In this document: piece after piece, positions 10,743 to 19,205 of the stretch
How the letters are laid out: the number at the start of each line of letters is the position of its first letter
Numbering within the stretch: the stretch's first letter is position 1
Assembly: GCA_903927265.1 (NCBI GenBank)
Contig: CAIYMF010000222.1
Span: forward strand, 1-32,397
Source of the DNA: an uncultured bacterium
GTDB lineage: Bacteria > Actinomycetota > Actinomycetes > S36-B12 > CAIYMF01
Direction of reading: 5' to 3'
DNA length: 32,397 bases
Made by a program: the position numbers and the translations under genes
Notes under the pieces: generated by a model
The model's input: only the letters and a program-made list of their open reading frames with translations
Told to the model about the DNA's origin: nothing
Database searches by the model: none

Positions 10743-13249
10743 TACGGCCCCCACCCGGCGTGCTGCCTCGGAAACGGCGCCTTCGCGTGCCGCCGCAAGT
10801 TCCTCGGCAGAGAGCGTGCGATCGGGAGCGCGCAGCCGCAGGGTGAACGCCAACGAACGCTTCCCCTCGCCCACCTGAGGCCCCTCATAGACGTCGAAGA
10901 GGCGCACCGACTCAACGAGGTCACCTGCGCCATCGCGAAGTGCCTGTGCCACCTCGCTGGCCGACACAACGGCATCGACCACGAGGGCGAGGTCTTCCTT
11001 CGCCAAGGGCTGAGTTCCGACGGCAGGCGCTGGCACTACCCGAAAGGCTTCAGCAAGCAACGCGTCAAGATCGATTTCCGCGGCTGCCGACCTGGGTGGG
11101 AGCCCCGCACTTTCGCAGGCGCGGGGGTGCAGTTCGCCCGCATGACCAACGACGACGCCATCAAGCACGAGTTCGGCGCACCGACCAGGGTGCCACGGCA
11201 TCGGCGCAGAGCCCGCGCGAACCTCAAGGACGCGGTTGACGGCTCGCGCCGCAGACTGCATCGCTTCAATGGCATCGGCCCACGATGCGGCCGTGGCACT
11301 TCCCCACCAACCCTGACGGTCGCGATTTCCGCAGAGGAGTACCGCCACGTGCCGACTCTCGTCGGGCAAGAGGGAGACGAGGGCTTTCAGGTCTGCTTCG
11401 GAGGGACGCCCCGTTACCGGCGGGCGCGGCGGGTCCTCGATACCCCGAGGCAACTGTCCGGGCTTGAGTGCGATGACCGCACCAATTTCGAACAGCGCCA
11501 AGTCGTTGCTGCCACGACCCACATTGCGTCGGGCGGCAGCAACCAAACCTGGCAGCAACGTGCTGCGCATTCCCGGCTGCTCATCAGACAACGGATTGGC
11601 CAGCAGTAGCAGTTCGCGGCGCACGTCGTCGGAGGGCAGCCCCAGGGCATCGAGTTCAGCCTGTCCGACGAACGGATACGACAACACTTCAGTGAAGCCC
11701 GCACCCGCGAGGGCACGACCCACCCGGGTGCGGTCTCGCTGAGCATCAGTAAGTCCGAATCCGGCGGGGGCGACCGGGAGCTCGGAAGGAATGGCGTCGT
11801 AGCCGATGAGTCGTAGCACTTCTTCAACGAGATCAGCAGGGTCAGTGAGGTCAGGTCGCCACGTGGGTGGAGTCACAGCGAGCAGGTCAGTCGAGCCGTC
11901 GACGACACAACCTACTGATCGGAGGTGCGCGACCACGGTCTCAGAAGCAACCGGAAGCCCGCCGGTGCGCCCAGGCAGGTCTACGGGCAATGCGATGGCT
12001 ACCGACTCATGTGCTGCTTCGACGGCAGTCATGCCGAGGTACCGACCGCCACCGAGTTGTAGCAGTAGTGCCGTCGCACGAGCCGACGCGTACGGAGCCA
12101 GCACTCGGTCGACTCCACGTTCGTAGCGGCGAGACGCCTCACTCGAGGACTTGTGGCGCCGACACACGCGCGCGATCTTCGTTGACTCAAAGTGAGCGGC
12201 TTCCAACGCGATGGCCGTGGACTCATCATCGATCTCACTGGTGAGACCGCCCATGACGCCGGCCAGACCGATAGCACCGGTGTCGTCAGAGATGACCAAA
12301 TCGTCGGTGCTCAGAGTGCGCGCGACGTGATCGAGAGTTTCTAGAATTTCGCCTGCCACCGCGGGGCGAGGGCGTACGGGGCCGCGGAGTTTGCCGAGAT
12401 CAAATGCGTGCAGTGGTTGGCCAGTCTCAAGCATCACATAGTTGGTGATGTCGACTGCAAGAGACACTGAGCGCATTCCGGCAGCAACAAGCCTGCTGCT
12501 CATCCACAGTGGTGTCGGTGCGTGCGGATCGAAATCGACGATGGTCCGCAGGGTGAATAGGTCGCACGCATCGAGATCGTCAGAACCGCACGGGTGCGGC
12601 TCGCTACCTGCCTCGGGCGCGGGCAATTCGACAAGCTCAAGACCAGGATCGCGGAACGTCACACCGAACGCCGTCGCGGCCTCGCGTGCGATGCCACGAA
12701 TCGACAGGGCATAGCCGCGATCGGGCGTCACGGCAATATCGAGAACCTCGTCACCAATTCCGAGCAACGGCTTGGCATCGGATCCGACCGCCGCGGAATT
12801 CGGCGGCAAGACGATGATGCCATCGTGCTCATCACCGAGACCGAGCTCACGCGCCGAGCAGATCATTCCGTCGGATACGTGACCGTATGTCTCGCGTGAA
12901 GCGATGCGGAAATCACCGGGCAGCACGGTTCCGGGGAGCGCGATGGCAACCAAGTCACCCTCAACGAAATTGCGCGCACCGCAAATAATTCCGCGAAGGC
13001 CCAGCGTATCGGGATGCCCGTGTTCGGCGCCGACCTCAACCTGACACCAGCGGATGGGCTTCTTGAATTCGGTGAGTTCTTCGATGCTGCGAACGAAGCC
13101 GACGACCACGGGGCCGGTTACCTCGGCACCCATCACTTCAACCGACTCCACCTCCAGACCAGCGCGCACGAGTGCGGCGGCGAGGGACTCGCCATCGACA
13201 TCGGCAGGAAGATCGGCGTACTCACGAACCCACGACACAGGTGCGCGCA

Positions 13250-13250
<1 letters not shown>
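10734..13250 (-). CDS. pheT: Phenylalanyl-tRNA synthetase, beta subunit
   Basis: PheT is the large subunit of the heterotetrameric PheRS. It carries the editing and tRNA-binding domains. The order seen is an N-terminal EMAP-like tRNA-binding domain (about 40-150, with GIICGARNFVEGD), the B3/4 editing domain (about 210-365, LAVDITNYVMLETGQPLHAFD), the B5 domain, the catalytic-like core (VLSYPFV) and the C-terminal ferredoxin-fold anticodon-binding domain (about 740-838, FDVYEGPQVGEGKRSLAF). The length of 838 aa is normal. The start is ATG 13250, sharing one base with the pheS stop (TGATG). The TAA stop lies inside the argC operator palindrome. Confidence 0.97.
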
Positions 13251-14374
<1,124 letters not shown>

Positions 14375-14406
14375 CTATGCGTGCTGAGTGTCCCCCCATG
14401 CAGGTT

Positions 14407-15234
14407 TTAGGCCTCGTCGAGAACTTCAGCCATCTCGCCACCCATTCCCTCGGCCACGCGCATGGTGCCGTCGCCGAAGTTCGGATCTTCACCACGAGCC
14501 GCCAGAGCGGCAGCGCGAGCAGCACGCTTTTGGGCAGCGAGTTCCTCGCCTGAGGCGATTTCGTCGTCAGTCATCGCAAGTGACTCAACGCGGCTCACAC
14601 CGTTCTTTGCGGTGATGTAGGCCTCAAGTTCAGGGCCTGACTCCCACGAGGTAATCAGGCAGTACCGCGCTACATCGCCGGGGTGATACACCGCGTGGTA
14701 CAGGCGCTGAGTGTCAACGATTAGCTGTGCTCCGGCCGGCAACGCAATGCGCGTCTCAGTGCTCGGGTCGTCCTTGTCTTCGCGCAGCACCATGCAGGTA
14801 GTGGGGTTGTCGGTGAGGTTGAAAAATCCCCTCACGATCCAGCCAGTGCCTTCGGGGTTGAGACGGTTGTTGTCATCGCGATGCATGTTGTACAGCGTCT
14901 CGCCGTAGAGGTTGGGCTGAAGCTCGATGACGCGGCAACGTCCGATAGTGGCCCCGGGCTCCTGGGCGCGGGCTACCAGACGCGGAGCCTTGTCAGCGTT
15001 GGCAGGCACCCAGACGCCATCCTTGTCGGTCTTCGGCGGGGTGTGGTTCCAGAAACCGTCGCACTCGAGGTCGCCATAGGCGCTGGCCAAGGGGGCAAAC
15101 CGCGTCTCACCTGAGGACTTCCAGTCGACAAACTCGATATCGAGCCACTCTGCCGGGTCGACCGATTGGTCGTATGAGTCAAGAACGACATAGCCGGTCT
15201 CTTCAAAGATGGCGAGTTTGGTGTAGTCGGCCAT
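14407..15234 (-). CDS. Putative Fe(II)/2-oxoglutarate oxygenase-like protein, paralogue A
   Basis: I do not recognise a named family. The 275-aa protein has an ordered HxD...H...R signature typical of double-stranded beta-helix Fe(II)/2OG oxygenases: H118-R119-D120 in YNMHRDDNNRL, H180 or H184 in RLYHAVYHPG, and R190 in RYCLITS, 6-10 residues on, where a 2OG carboxylate is normally held. The block PAGAQLIVD before the distal His also recalls Asp/Asn beta-hydroxylase-like folds. Other conserved stretches are VDWKSSG, PPKTDKDGV and RVIELQPN. A helical Ala/Arg-rich tail (about 225-275) follows. There is no signal peptide or membrane segment. The start at ATG 15234 has a GGAGG Shine-Dalgarno. The protein is about 65 % identical, ungapped over some 205 residues, to its upstream neighbour. 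The substrate is unknown. Confidence 0.6.
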   Translation of the reverse strand: MADYTKLAIFEETGYVVLDSYDQSVDPAEWLDIEFVDWKSSGETRFAPLASAYGDLECDGFWNHTPPKTDKDGVWVPANADKAPRLVARAQEPGATIGRCRVIELQPNLYGETLYNMHRDDNNRLNPEGTGWIVRGFFNLTDNPTTCMVLREDKDDPSTETRIALPAGAQLIVDTQRLYHAVYHPGDVARYCLITSWESGPELEAYITAKNGVSRVESLAMTDDEIASGEELAAQKRAARAAALAARGEDPNFGDGTMRVAEGMGGEMAEVLDEA

Positions 15235-15339
15235 GAATTCCCTACCTCCGGTTGCGGTGTCGGTTTCTATTGTGACCCATCCCCCGCCGACAATCGGCCA
15301 ACGACGCCACCCAGCACCGAGCCTGTCCCGGACATGCGT

Positions 15340-15380
15340 GATCCCTTAGAGGCGGCCGATGCGCACGCCCCTAAGGGATC
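15340..15380. terminator. Long hairpin after paralogue B (terminator or operator)
   Basis: GATCCCTTAG (15340-15349) pairs perfectly with CTAAGGGATC (15371-15380), and GGCG/CGCC extends the stem after one mismatch. It begins 6 nt beyond the stop of the upstream paralogue. No U-tract follows. It may end that transcript, or act as a switch before paralogue A, whose start is 105 nt further on. Confidence 0.45.
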
Positions 15381-15386
15381 AGCCGA

Positions 15387-16151
15387 TCATGCCTCGCTGT
15401 ACACCGCGCTGGGGTCATACCCGTAGTAGTCGGTACGTGCCTGACGTCGTGCTTGCGCTGATGCTTCCATCGTTGCCGCATATTCAGCATCGATGGACTC
15501 CCCATCGACCTTCGTCCGCGGGTTGTTTCGGTTGATCCAGTCCTCGAGTTCCGGGCTGGACTCGAACGATGTGATCAGGCAGTAGCGTGGTTCGCTACCG
15601 GGGTGCCACACCGAGTGCCACATGCGCTCTGAGTCGACAACTAGCTGAGCTCCCGCGGGCAATGCCAATCGGGTTTCAGTGGACGGGTCGTTAATGTCGT
15701 GACGCAGCACCATCACCGAGTCGCTGTCGTCGGTGAGTTGCATGAAGCAACGCACAATCCAACCCTCGCCCTCAGGGTTGAGTCGGTTGTTGTCATCGAG
15801 GTGCGAGTTGTACAACGCGTCGCCATACGTGTTGGGCTGCAGTTCGATGATGCGGCAGCGACCTACGCGCGCGCCTACCTCAGCAACGCGCTTCATCAGC
15901 GTCGGTGCCCGCGACACGTTATGTGGAACGTCGACACCGTCCTTGTCGGCCTTGGGCGGGTTGTGGTGCCAGAACCCGTTGCACTCGATGTCACCGTACG
16001 CCGACTTCAGGGGAGCAAAGCGGGTGTCCCCAGAGGATTTCCAGTCAACATAGGCGAGATCACGCCACTCCGAGGGATCCATTGGATCGCCCCACGAGTC
16101 AAGAACGACATAACCGGTCTCTTCGAGGATGGACATCCGAGAATGGCTCAT
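15387..16151 (-). CDS. Putative Fe(II)/2-oxoglutarate oxygenase-like protein, paralogue B
   Basis: This 254-aa protein is the tandem paralogue of the downstream gene, with the same putative metal and co-substrate residues: H117-L118-D119 in YNSHLDDNNRL, H179/H183 in MWHSVWHPG, and R189 in RYCLITS. Shared blocks include ETGYVVLDS, VDWKSSG, TRFAPL, PPKADKDGV, RIIELQPN, DPSTETR and ALPAGAQL. The tails after about residue 215 diverge; this one ends in a Tyr-rich segment. The start at ATG 16151 follows an excellent AGAGGTGAT Shine-Dalgarno. The 152-bp spacer to the next gene shows that the copies are probably not translationally coupled. The divergence and retention of all candidate active-site residues suggest two working enzymes rather than a recent duplicate. 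The function is unknown. Confidence 0.6.
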   Translation of the reverse strand: MSHSRMSILEETGYVVLDSWGDPMDPSEWRDLAYVDWKSSGDTRFAPLKSAYGDIECNGFWHHNPPKADKDGVDVPHNVSRAPTLMKRVAEVGARVGRCRIIELQPNTYGDALYNSHLDDNNRLNPEGEGWIVRCFMQLTDDSDSVMVLRHDINDPSTETRLALPAGAQLVVDSERMWHSVWHPGSEPRYCLITSFESSPELEDWINRNNPRTKVDGESIDAEYAATMEASAQARRQARTDYYGYDPSAVYSEA

Positions 16152-16303
16152 AGATCACCTCTAGTCTGATGCCGCTCGACCCCCGAGCGGATCGAGCGGC
16201 AAGTCCATGGTGACGCGCTCAAGGGGGTCTGTCCCTCGCCCATAGGACCCCAGTTACGGGGTCAAAGGTCCCGACGTGTTATCCACACACCCAATGGCGG
16301 GAC
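16152..16303 (-). promoter_or_regulatory. Hairpin-rich leader between trmH and paralogue B
   Basis: This 152-bp gap contains two structures on the paralogue B leader strand. GACCCC/GGGGTC pair around a 6-nt loop (16246-16263), which may also end trmH. Nearer the gene, GCCGCTCGA (16171-16179) pairs perfectly with TCGAGCGGC (16192-16200). An alternative, mutually exclusive stem is CGCTCG/CGAGCG (16173-16178 with 16184-16189). This switch-like arrangement lies just 20 nt before the start codon. I did not recognise a known riboswitch. Confidence 0.4.
16279..16287 (+). promoter_or_regulatory. Single perfect DnaA-box-like sequence
   Basis: TTATCCACA matches the strict DnaA box consensus exactly. 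It stands alone in the spacer after trmH, with no further boxes nearby by eye. It could be a DnaA-regulated or titration site, or chance. Confidence 0.3.
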
Positions 16304-17119
16304 TTAGTGCCCCCGCTGCTCCCGCGCACTGGCATACAGCACCACGGCGGCGGCCGTAGCCAGATTCAACGATTCGGCGCGTCCGTGGATGGGAATGCGC
16401 ACCAGTCGATCGCAGGCCTGAGCAACCGGCTTGGAAAGGCCGTGCGCTTCGTTACCTAACACCCACGCCGTGGGAGCGCACAGAATGCCCCCGTCGATGA
16501 GGTCATCGAGATCGTCAGCCGACGACCCCGTGGTTCCAAGTACCTGAACACCGGCAGCGCGCAACGAACCGATGACATCAACCAGATCGGCTTCGGCAAT
16601 CACCGGTAGGTGAAAGAGCGATCCAGTGGTCGCACGAACGCACTTGTCGTTGAAAATATCAACGGACGCTCGCGACACCACGACCGCATCGGCACCCACC
16701 GCGTCGGCTACCCGAATGACAGTACCGGCGTTACCTGGATCGGCGACCGCGTCGAGCAACACCAGAAGGCGAGGCGCGCCGTCAAGGACCTCATCGATTC
16801 CCGGGTGTGCAATGCGAGCCACAGCAACAATTCCCTGAGGAGTCACCGAACCGCTGAGCTGCGCCAACGCGGCGCTCTCGACGACATGTACGCGTACCCC
16901 CGAACGTTCAACCGCGTCGGCCGCGAACCGTGCGGCATCGGTGGCGGTCTCACTCACAAAGACCTCGACAACCAGTTGCGCCTCGAACGCTTCAGCCACC
17001 GCTTGCGGTCCGTCGACGAGGAACAGCCCCTCCTCGCGACGGAACTTACGCTGGAGAAGCCGTCGAGCCCCGGCCACCGTCGACGAGCGAACGGTGAGCA
17101 CGGGGCTCGAATCGGACAT
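16304..17119 (-). CDS. TrmH/SpoU-family RNA 2'-O-methyltransferase
   Basis: This is a SAM-dependent 2'-O-ribose methyltransferase of the SPOUT (trefoil knot) class. The N-terminal substrate-binding domain (about 10-100) carries LLQRKFRREEGLFLVDG. The three SpoU motifs follow: LLDAVADPGNAGTVIRVADA, VLGNEAHGLS, and IPIHGRAESLNLATAAAVVLY at the C-terminus. The length is 271 aa from ATG 17119, 7 nt after rplT. In actinobacteria, genes in this position are often annotated as tsnR-like 23S rRNA or tRNA methylases; the RNA target cannot be read from the sequence. Co-expression with rplT favours rRNA. Confidence 0.93.
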   Translation of the reverse strand: MSDSSPVLTVRSSTVAGARRLLQRKFRREEGLFLVDGPQAVAEAFEAQLVVEVFVSETATDAARFAADAVERSGVRVHVVESAALAQLSGSVTPQGIVAVARIAHPGIDEVLDGAPRLLVLLDAVADPGNAGTVIRVADAVGADAVVVSRASVDIFNDKCVRATTGSLFHLPVIAEADLVDVIGSLRAAGVQVLGTTGSSADDLDDLIDGGILCAPTAWVLGNEAHGLSKPVAQACDRLVRIPIHGRAESLNLATAAAVVLYASAREQRGH

Positions 17120-17126
17120 CAGCAGA

Positions 17127-17510
17127 TCAGGATGACGCGCTGGCTGTTGCGTCAGCCGGGAGTGACTTCTTCGCCAACGCCACCAACTGGGAGAAAGCAC
17201 CCGGATCGTTGACAGCCATCTCGGCCATCATGCGACGGTCGACCTCGATACCCGCGGCCTTGATGCCCTGGATGAATCGGTTGTAGGTCATGCCTTCGGC
17301 ACGGGCTGCAGCGTTGATGCGCTGAATCCATAGACGACGGAAGTCGCCCTTGCGGTCCTTGCGGTGGTCGTAGGCGTAGACGAGCGAGTGAGTTACCTGC
17401 TCCTTAGCCTTGCGGTACAGGCGCGAACGCTGGCCGCGGTAACCGCTGGCCTGCTCGAGCACCTCACGACGCTTCTTTTGCGCGTTGACCGCGCGCTTCA
17501 CGCGAGCCAT
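17127..17510 (-). CDS. rplT: 50S ribosomal protein L20
   Basis: L20 binds 23S rRNA early in large-subunit assembly. The protein opens with the canonical [15 protein letters not shown] and contains [19 protein letters not shown] and [17 protein letters not shown], which are diagnostic. At 127 aa it is slightly longer than usual because of an Ala/Ser-rich C-terminal tail. It follows rpmI by 64 bp and precedes trmH by 7 bp, in the classical infC-rpmI-rplT operon. In other bacteria L20 represses its own operon; I see no well-defined L20 mimic here. Confidence 0.98.
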   Translation of the reverse strand: MARVKRAVNAQKKRREVLEQASGYRGQRSRLYRKAKEQVTHSLVYAYDHRKDRKGDFRRLWIQRINAAARAEGMTYNRFIQGIKAAGIEVDRRMMAEMAVNDPGAFSQLVALAKKSLPADATASASS

Positions 17511-17574
17511 GTCACGTCTCCTTCAGTCAGTACTGGAAAGTCGGGGAATGTCGGGGGATGGTCAGGAAATGCGC

Positions 17575-17772
17575 TCAGCGCATTCCGAGCAGGCGCTTGA
17601 TCTTGGGCACGTCAACTGCCTTGACCTGAGCGTCAAGCGAGAGTCGACGGGTACGGCGCGATGACTTGACCTCAAGAAGGTGGCGTCGATTGGTGCGCTC
17701 GTGCATGATCTTGCCCGAGCCGGTGACCTTGAAACGCTTCTTGGTCCCGCTGTGGGTCTTCATCTTCGGCAT
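17575..17772 (-). CDS. rpmI: 50S ribosomal protein L35
   Basis: L35 is a small basic large-subunit protein. The 65-aa product has the family hallmarks [21 protein letters not shown] and a basic RRTRRLS segment. The length is typical. It lies between infC (60-bp gap) and rplT (64-bp gap) in the conserved translation operon. The short gaps have no terminator-like hairpin with a U-tract. Confidence 0.98.
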   Translation of the reverse strand: MPKMKTHSGTKKRFKVTGSGKIMHERTNRRHLLEVKSSRRTRRLSLDAQVKAVDVPKIKRLLGMR

Positions 17773-17832
17773 GGTGCCGCTCTCCTCTATCTGATGTCAG
17801 TGCCCGGGGGTGAACACTGATCGTGCTGAAAG

Positions 17833-18450
17833 TCAGTTGTCGTTCTCGTTGGCAACCTCGTCGCCATCGGTGTGAGCCTCGTCGACATGTCCTTCGTCGA
17901 CATGTCCTTCGTCGCCGTGCACACCGCGCCCTGCGGTCTTCTTCTTCAGCGGTCCGATCACCATGATCATGTTGCGGCCATCTTGCTTAGGAGCTGACTC
18001 AACGAACCCGATGTCGGCGATGTCGTCTGCCAATTTCTGTAGCAGCCGGAAACCGAGTTCGGGGCGCGACTGCTCGCGACCGCGGAACATGATGGTGACC
18101 TTCACCTTGTCGCCAGCCGACAAGAACCTCACGATGTGACCCTTTTTGGTCTCGTAGTCGTGGGGGTCGATCTTCGGGCGGAGTTTCATTTCCTTGATGA
18201 CGGTGTTGACCTGCTTTTTGCGGTCTTCACGCGCCTTCAGGGCCGATTCGTACTTGAACTTGCCGTAATCCATGAGTTTGCAGACCGGAGGCTGACCTTG
18301 GGCGGCAACCTCGACAAGATCGAGATCTGCTTCCGCGGCCAACCGCAGCGCATCTTCGATGCGCACGATTCCGACCTGTTCACCGTTGGGGCCGACGAGG
18401 CGTACTTCGGGAACTCTGATCCGCTCGTTGATCCGTGGCTCGACGCTGAT
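17833..18450 (-). CDS. infC: Translation initiation factor IF-3 (probable ATC start)
   Basis: IF3 prevents premature 30S-50S joining and proofreads the start codon. Family blocks are [20 protein letters not shown] (N-domain), [15 protein letters not shown] (linker helix) and the C-domain [27 protein letters not shown] and [10 protein letters not shown]. There is no ATG, GTG or TTG where homology begins. The best start is ATC at 18450 (ISVEPRINE), 4 nt after a perfect AAGGAGG Shine-Dalgarno (18455-18461), giving 205 aa. Rare starts are known for infC and allow autoregulation by IF3. The frame extends up to 18759 but covers the promoter and the sseB end. The C-terminus has an unusual acidic, His-containing repeat tail. 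Confidence 0.95.
   Translation of the reverse strand: MSVEPRINERIRVPEVRLVGPNGEQVGIVRIEDALRLAAEADLDLVEVAAQGQPPVCKLMDYGKFKYESALKAREDRKKQVNTVIKEMKLRPKIDPHDYETKKGHIVRFLSAGDKVKVTIMFRGREQSRPELGFRLLQKLADDIADIGFVESAPKQDGRNMIMVIGPLKKKTAGRGVHGDEGHVDEGHVDEAHTDGDEVANENDN
17881..17910 (-). repeat. Two perfect 15-bp tandem repeats in the 3' end of infC
   Basis: GTCGACATGTCCTTC (plus-strand reading) occurs twice back to back, with partial decayed copies on both sides. It is in frame and encodes repeated GHVDE units in the IF3 tail. It is a likely product of slippage, so copy number may vary between strains. Confidence 0.85.
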
Positions 18451-18631
18451 GGCGCCTCCTTGCTCGCAGGGACAATACCTGCGGAGGGCCCAGCCGTGCC
18501 TCAGGGCACGCCCGAAGGCGACCCTAGGGACCGGAACCCGTGCGACTAGCCCTCGTGGTGAGGGGTCCGACGGGTGGGAGTTGGACACTCCGCTTGACTG
18601 CGGCAAACGAACTACCGCGTGGTCGTAGATC
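18451..18631 (-). promoter_or_regulatory. Structured 5' leader of infC
   Basis: About 175 nt separate the infC promoter from its start. Several hairpins are visible on the minus strand: CGCAGG/CCTGCG just before the Shine-Dalgarno (18466-18483 region), GTGCC/GGCAC around CTGA, and CCCTC/GAGGG. The first directly abuts the ribosome site, so control of IF3/L35/L20 translation through the leader is plausible. No known Rfam-type leader was recognised. Confidence 0.45.
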
Positions 18632-18661
18632 AGTGTAGCCCGAGGAAAGCCCGAGGTCGAA
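18632..18661 (-). promoter_or_regulatory. Candidate infC-rpmI-rplT promoter
   Basis: On the minus strand, TTCGAC (18656-18661) and TACACT (18632-18637) are 18 nt apart, just after the sseB stop. The spacer contains a direct repeat of CCTCGGGCT. The -10 fits TANNNT well and the -35 is partial. Confidence 0.45.
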
Positions 18662-18682
18662 ACGGGGCCGCCCGACCCTTGC

Positions 18683-19168
18683 TCAGTCGTTCGTCGACAG
18701 TGAGGCGAGGACCGTGAGCGCCTCGTCGGTGATCGCGAAGCGCACCGGGCCGGCCACATCCAGTAAAACCGCGTCCTCTCCCTGATCGAGCGCCGTGCGA
18801 CACACGTCGGGAGCCAGTGATGCGACCTGCCGAGCCGTGGGGTCCCACATTTTCATGGCCTCGACCGACGTGAAGGCCAGTAGCGCGCGCTTTCCGCCAG
18901 CGCCGATGAGGGACACCGTGGCCATCGAACTGGACTTCTCACGTGAGAGTCCGTCTGCTCCCACCTCAACTTCCTCAAGCACCGCGACCATCGGAACCAG
19001 CAACCGCGCGTCGATCAAGGCGCGGTAGACCTCTCCCCTGGTCAACGGATCGTCGCTGAACCGCTCGAGCACCTCGTACAGCACTGGGTCGGCGGCCCCG
19101 TCATCATCGGCGAATGCCGAGGTAGGGATGTCATGCCCGACGAATCGCGGATCGTTCACACCCATCAT
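18683..19168 (-). CDS. SseB-family protein
   Basis: The protein of about 160 aa resembles the SseB N-terminal domain family common in actinobacteria, where a member is often found directly upstream of infC. Features supporting this are [18 protein letters not shown], the [23 protein letters not shown] segment (a strand pair with a conserved lysine-rich turn) and a following [13 protein letters not shown] block. The biochemical role of these stand-alone domains is not known. There is no signal peptide or membrane segment. The start is uncertain between ATG 19168, ATG 19165 and GTG 19159. It is divergent from the MFS gene, sharing a promoter region of only about 40 bp. Confidence 0.7.
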   Translation of the reverse strand: MMGVNDPRFVGHDIPTSAFADDDGAADPVLYEVLERFSDDPLTRGEVYRALIDARLLVPMVAVLEEVEVGADGLSREKSSSMATVSLIGAGGKRALLAFTSVEAMKMWDPTARQVASLAPDVCRTALDQGEDAVLLDVAGPVRFAITDEALTVLASLSTND

Positions 19169-19205
19169 CGTCCGGTATCGTCACGCGGGAGGGAATACTG
19201 GGCTC

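Noticed and set aside
18451-18759. ATG-type start for IF3 at 18759
   Set aside because: It would include the promoter, the leader and part of sseB; the added residues are low-complexity Arg/Pro-rich and unlike IF3.
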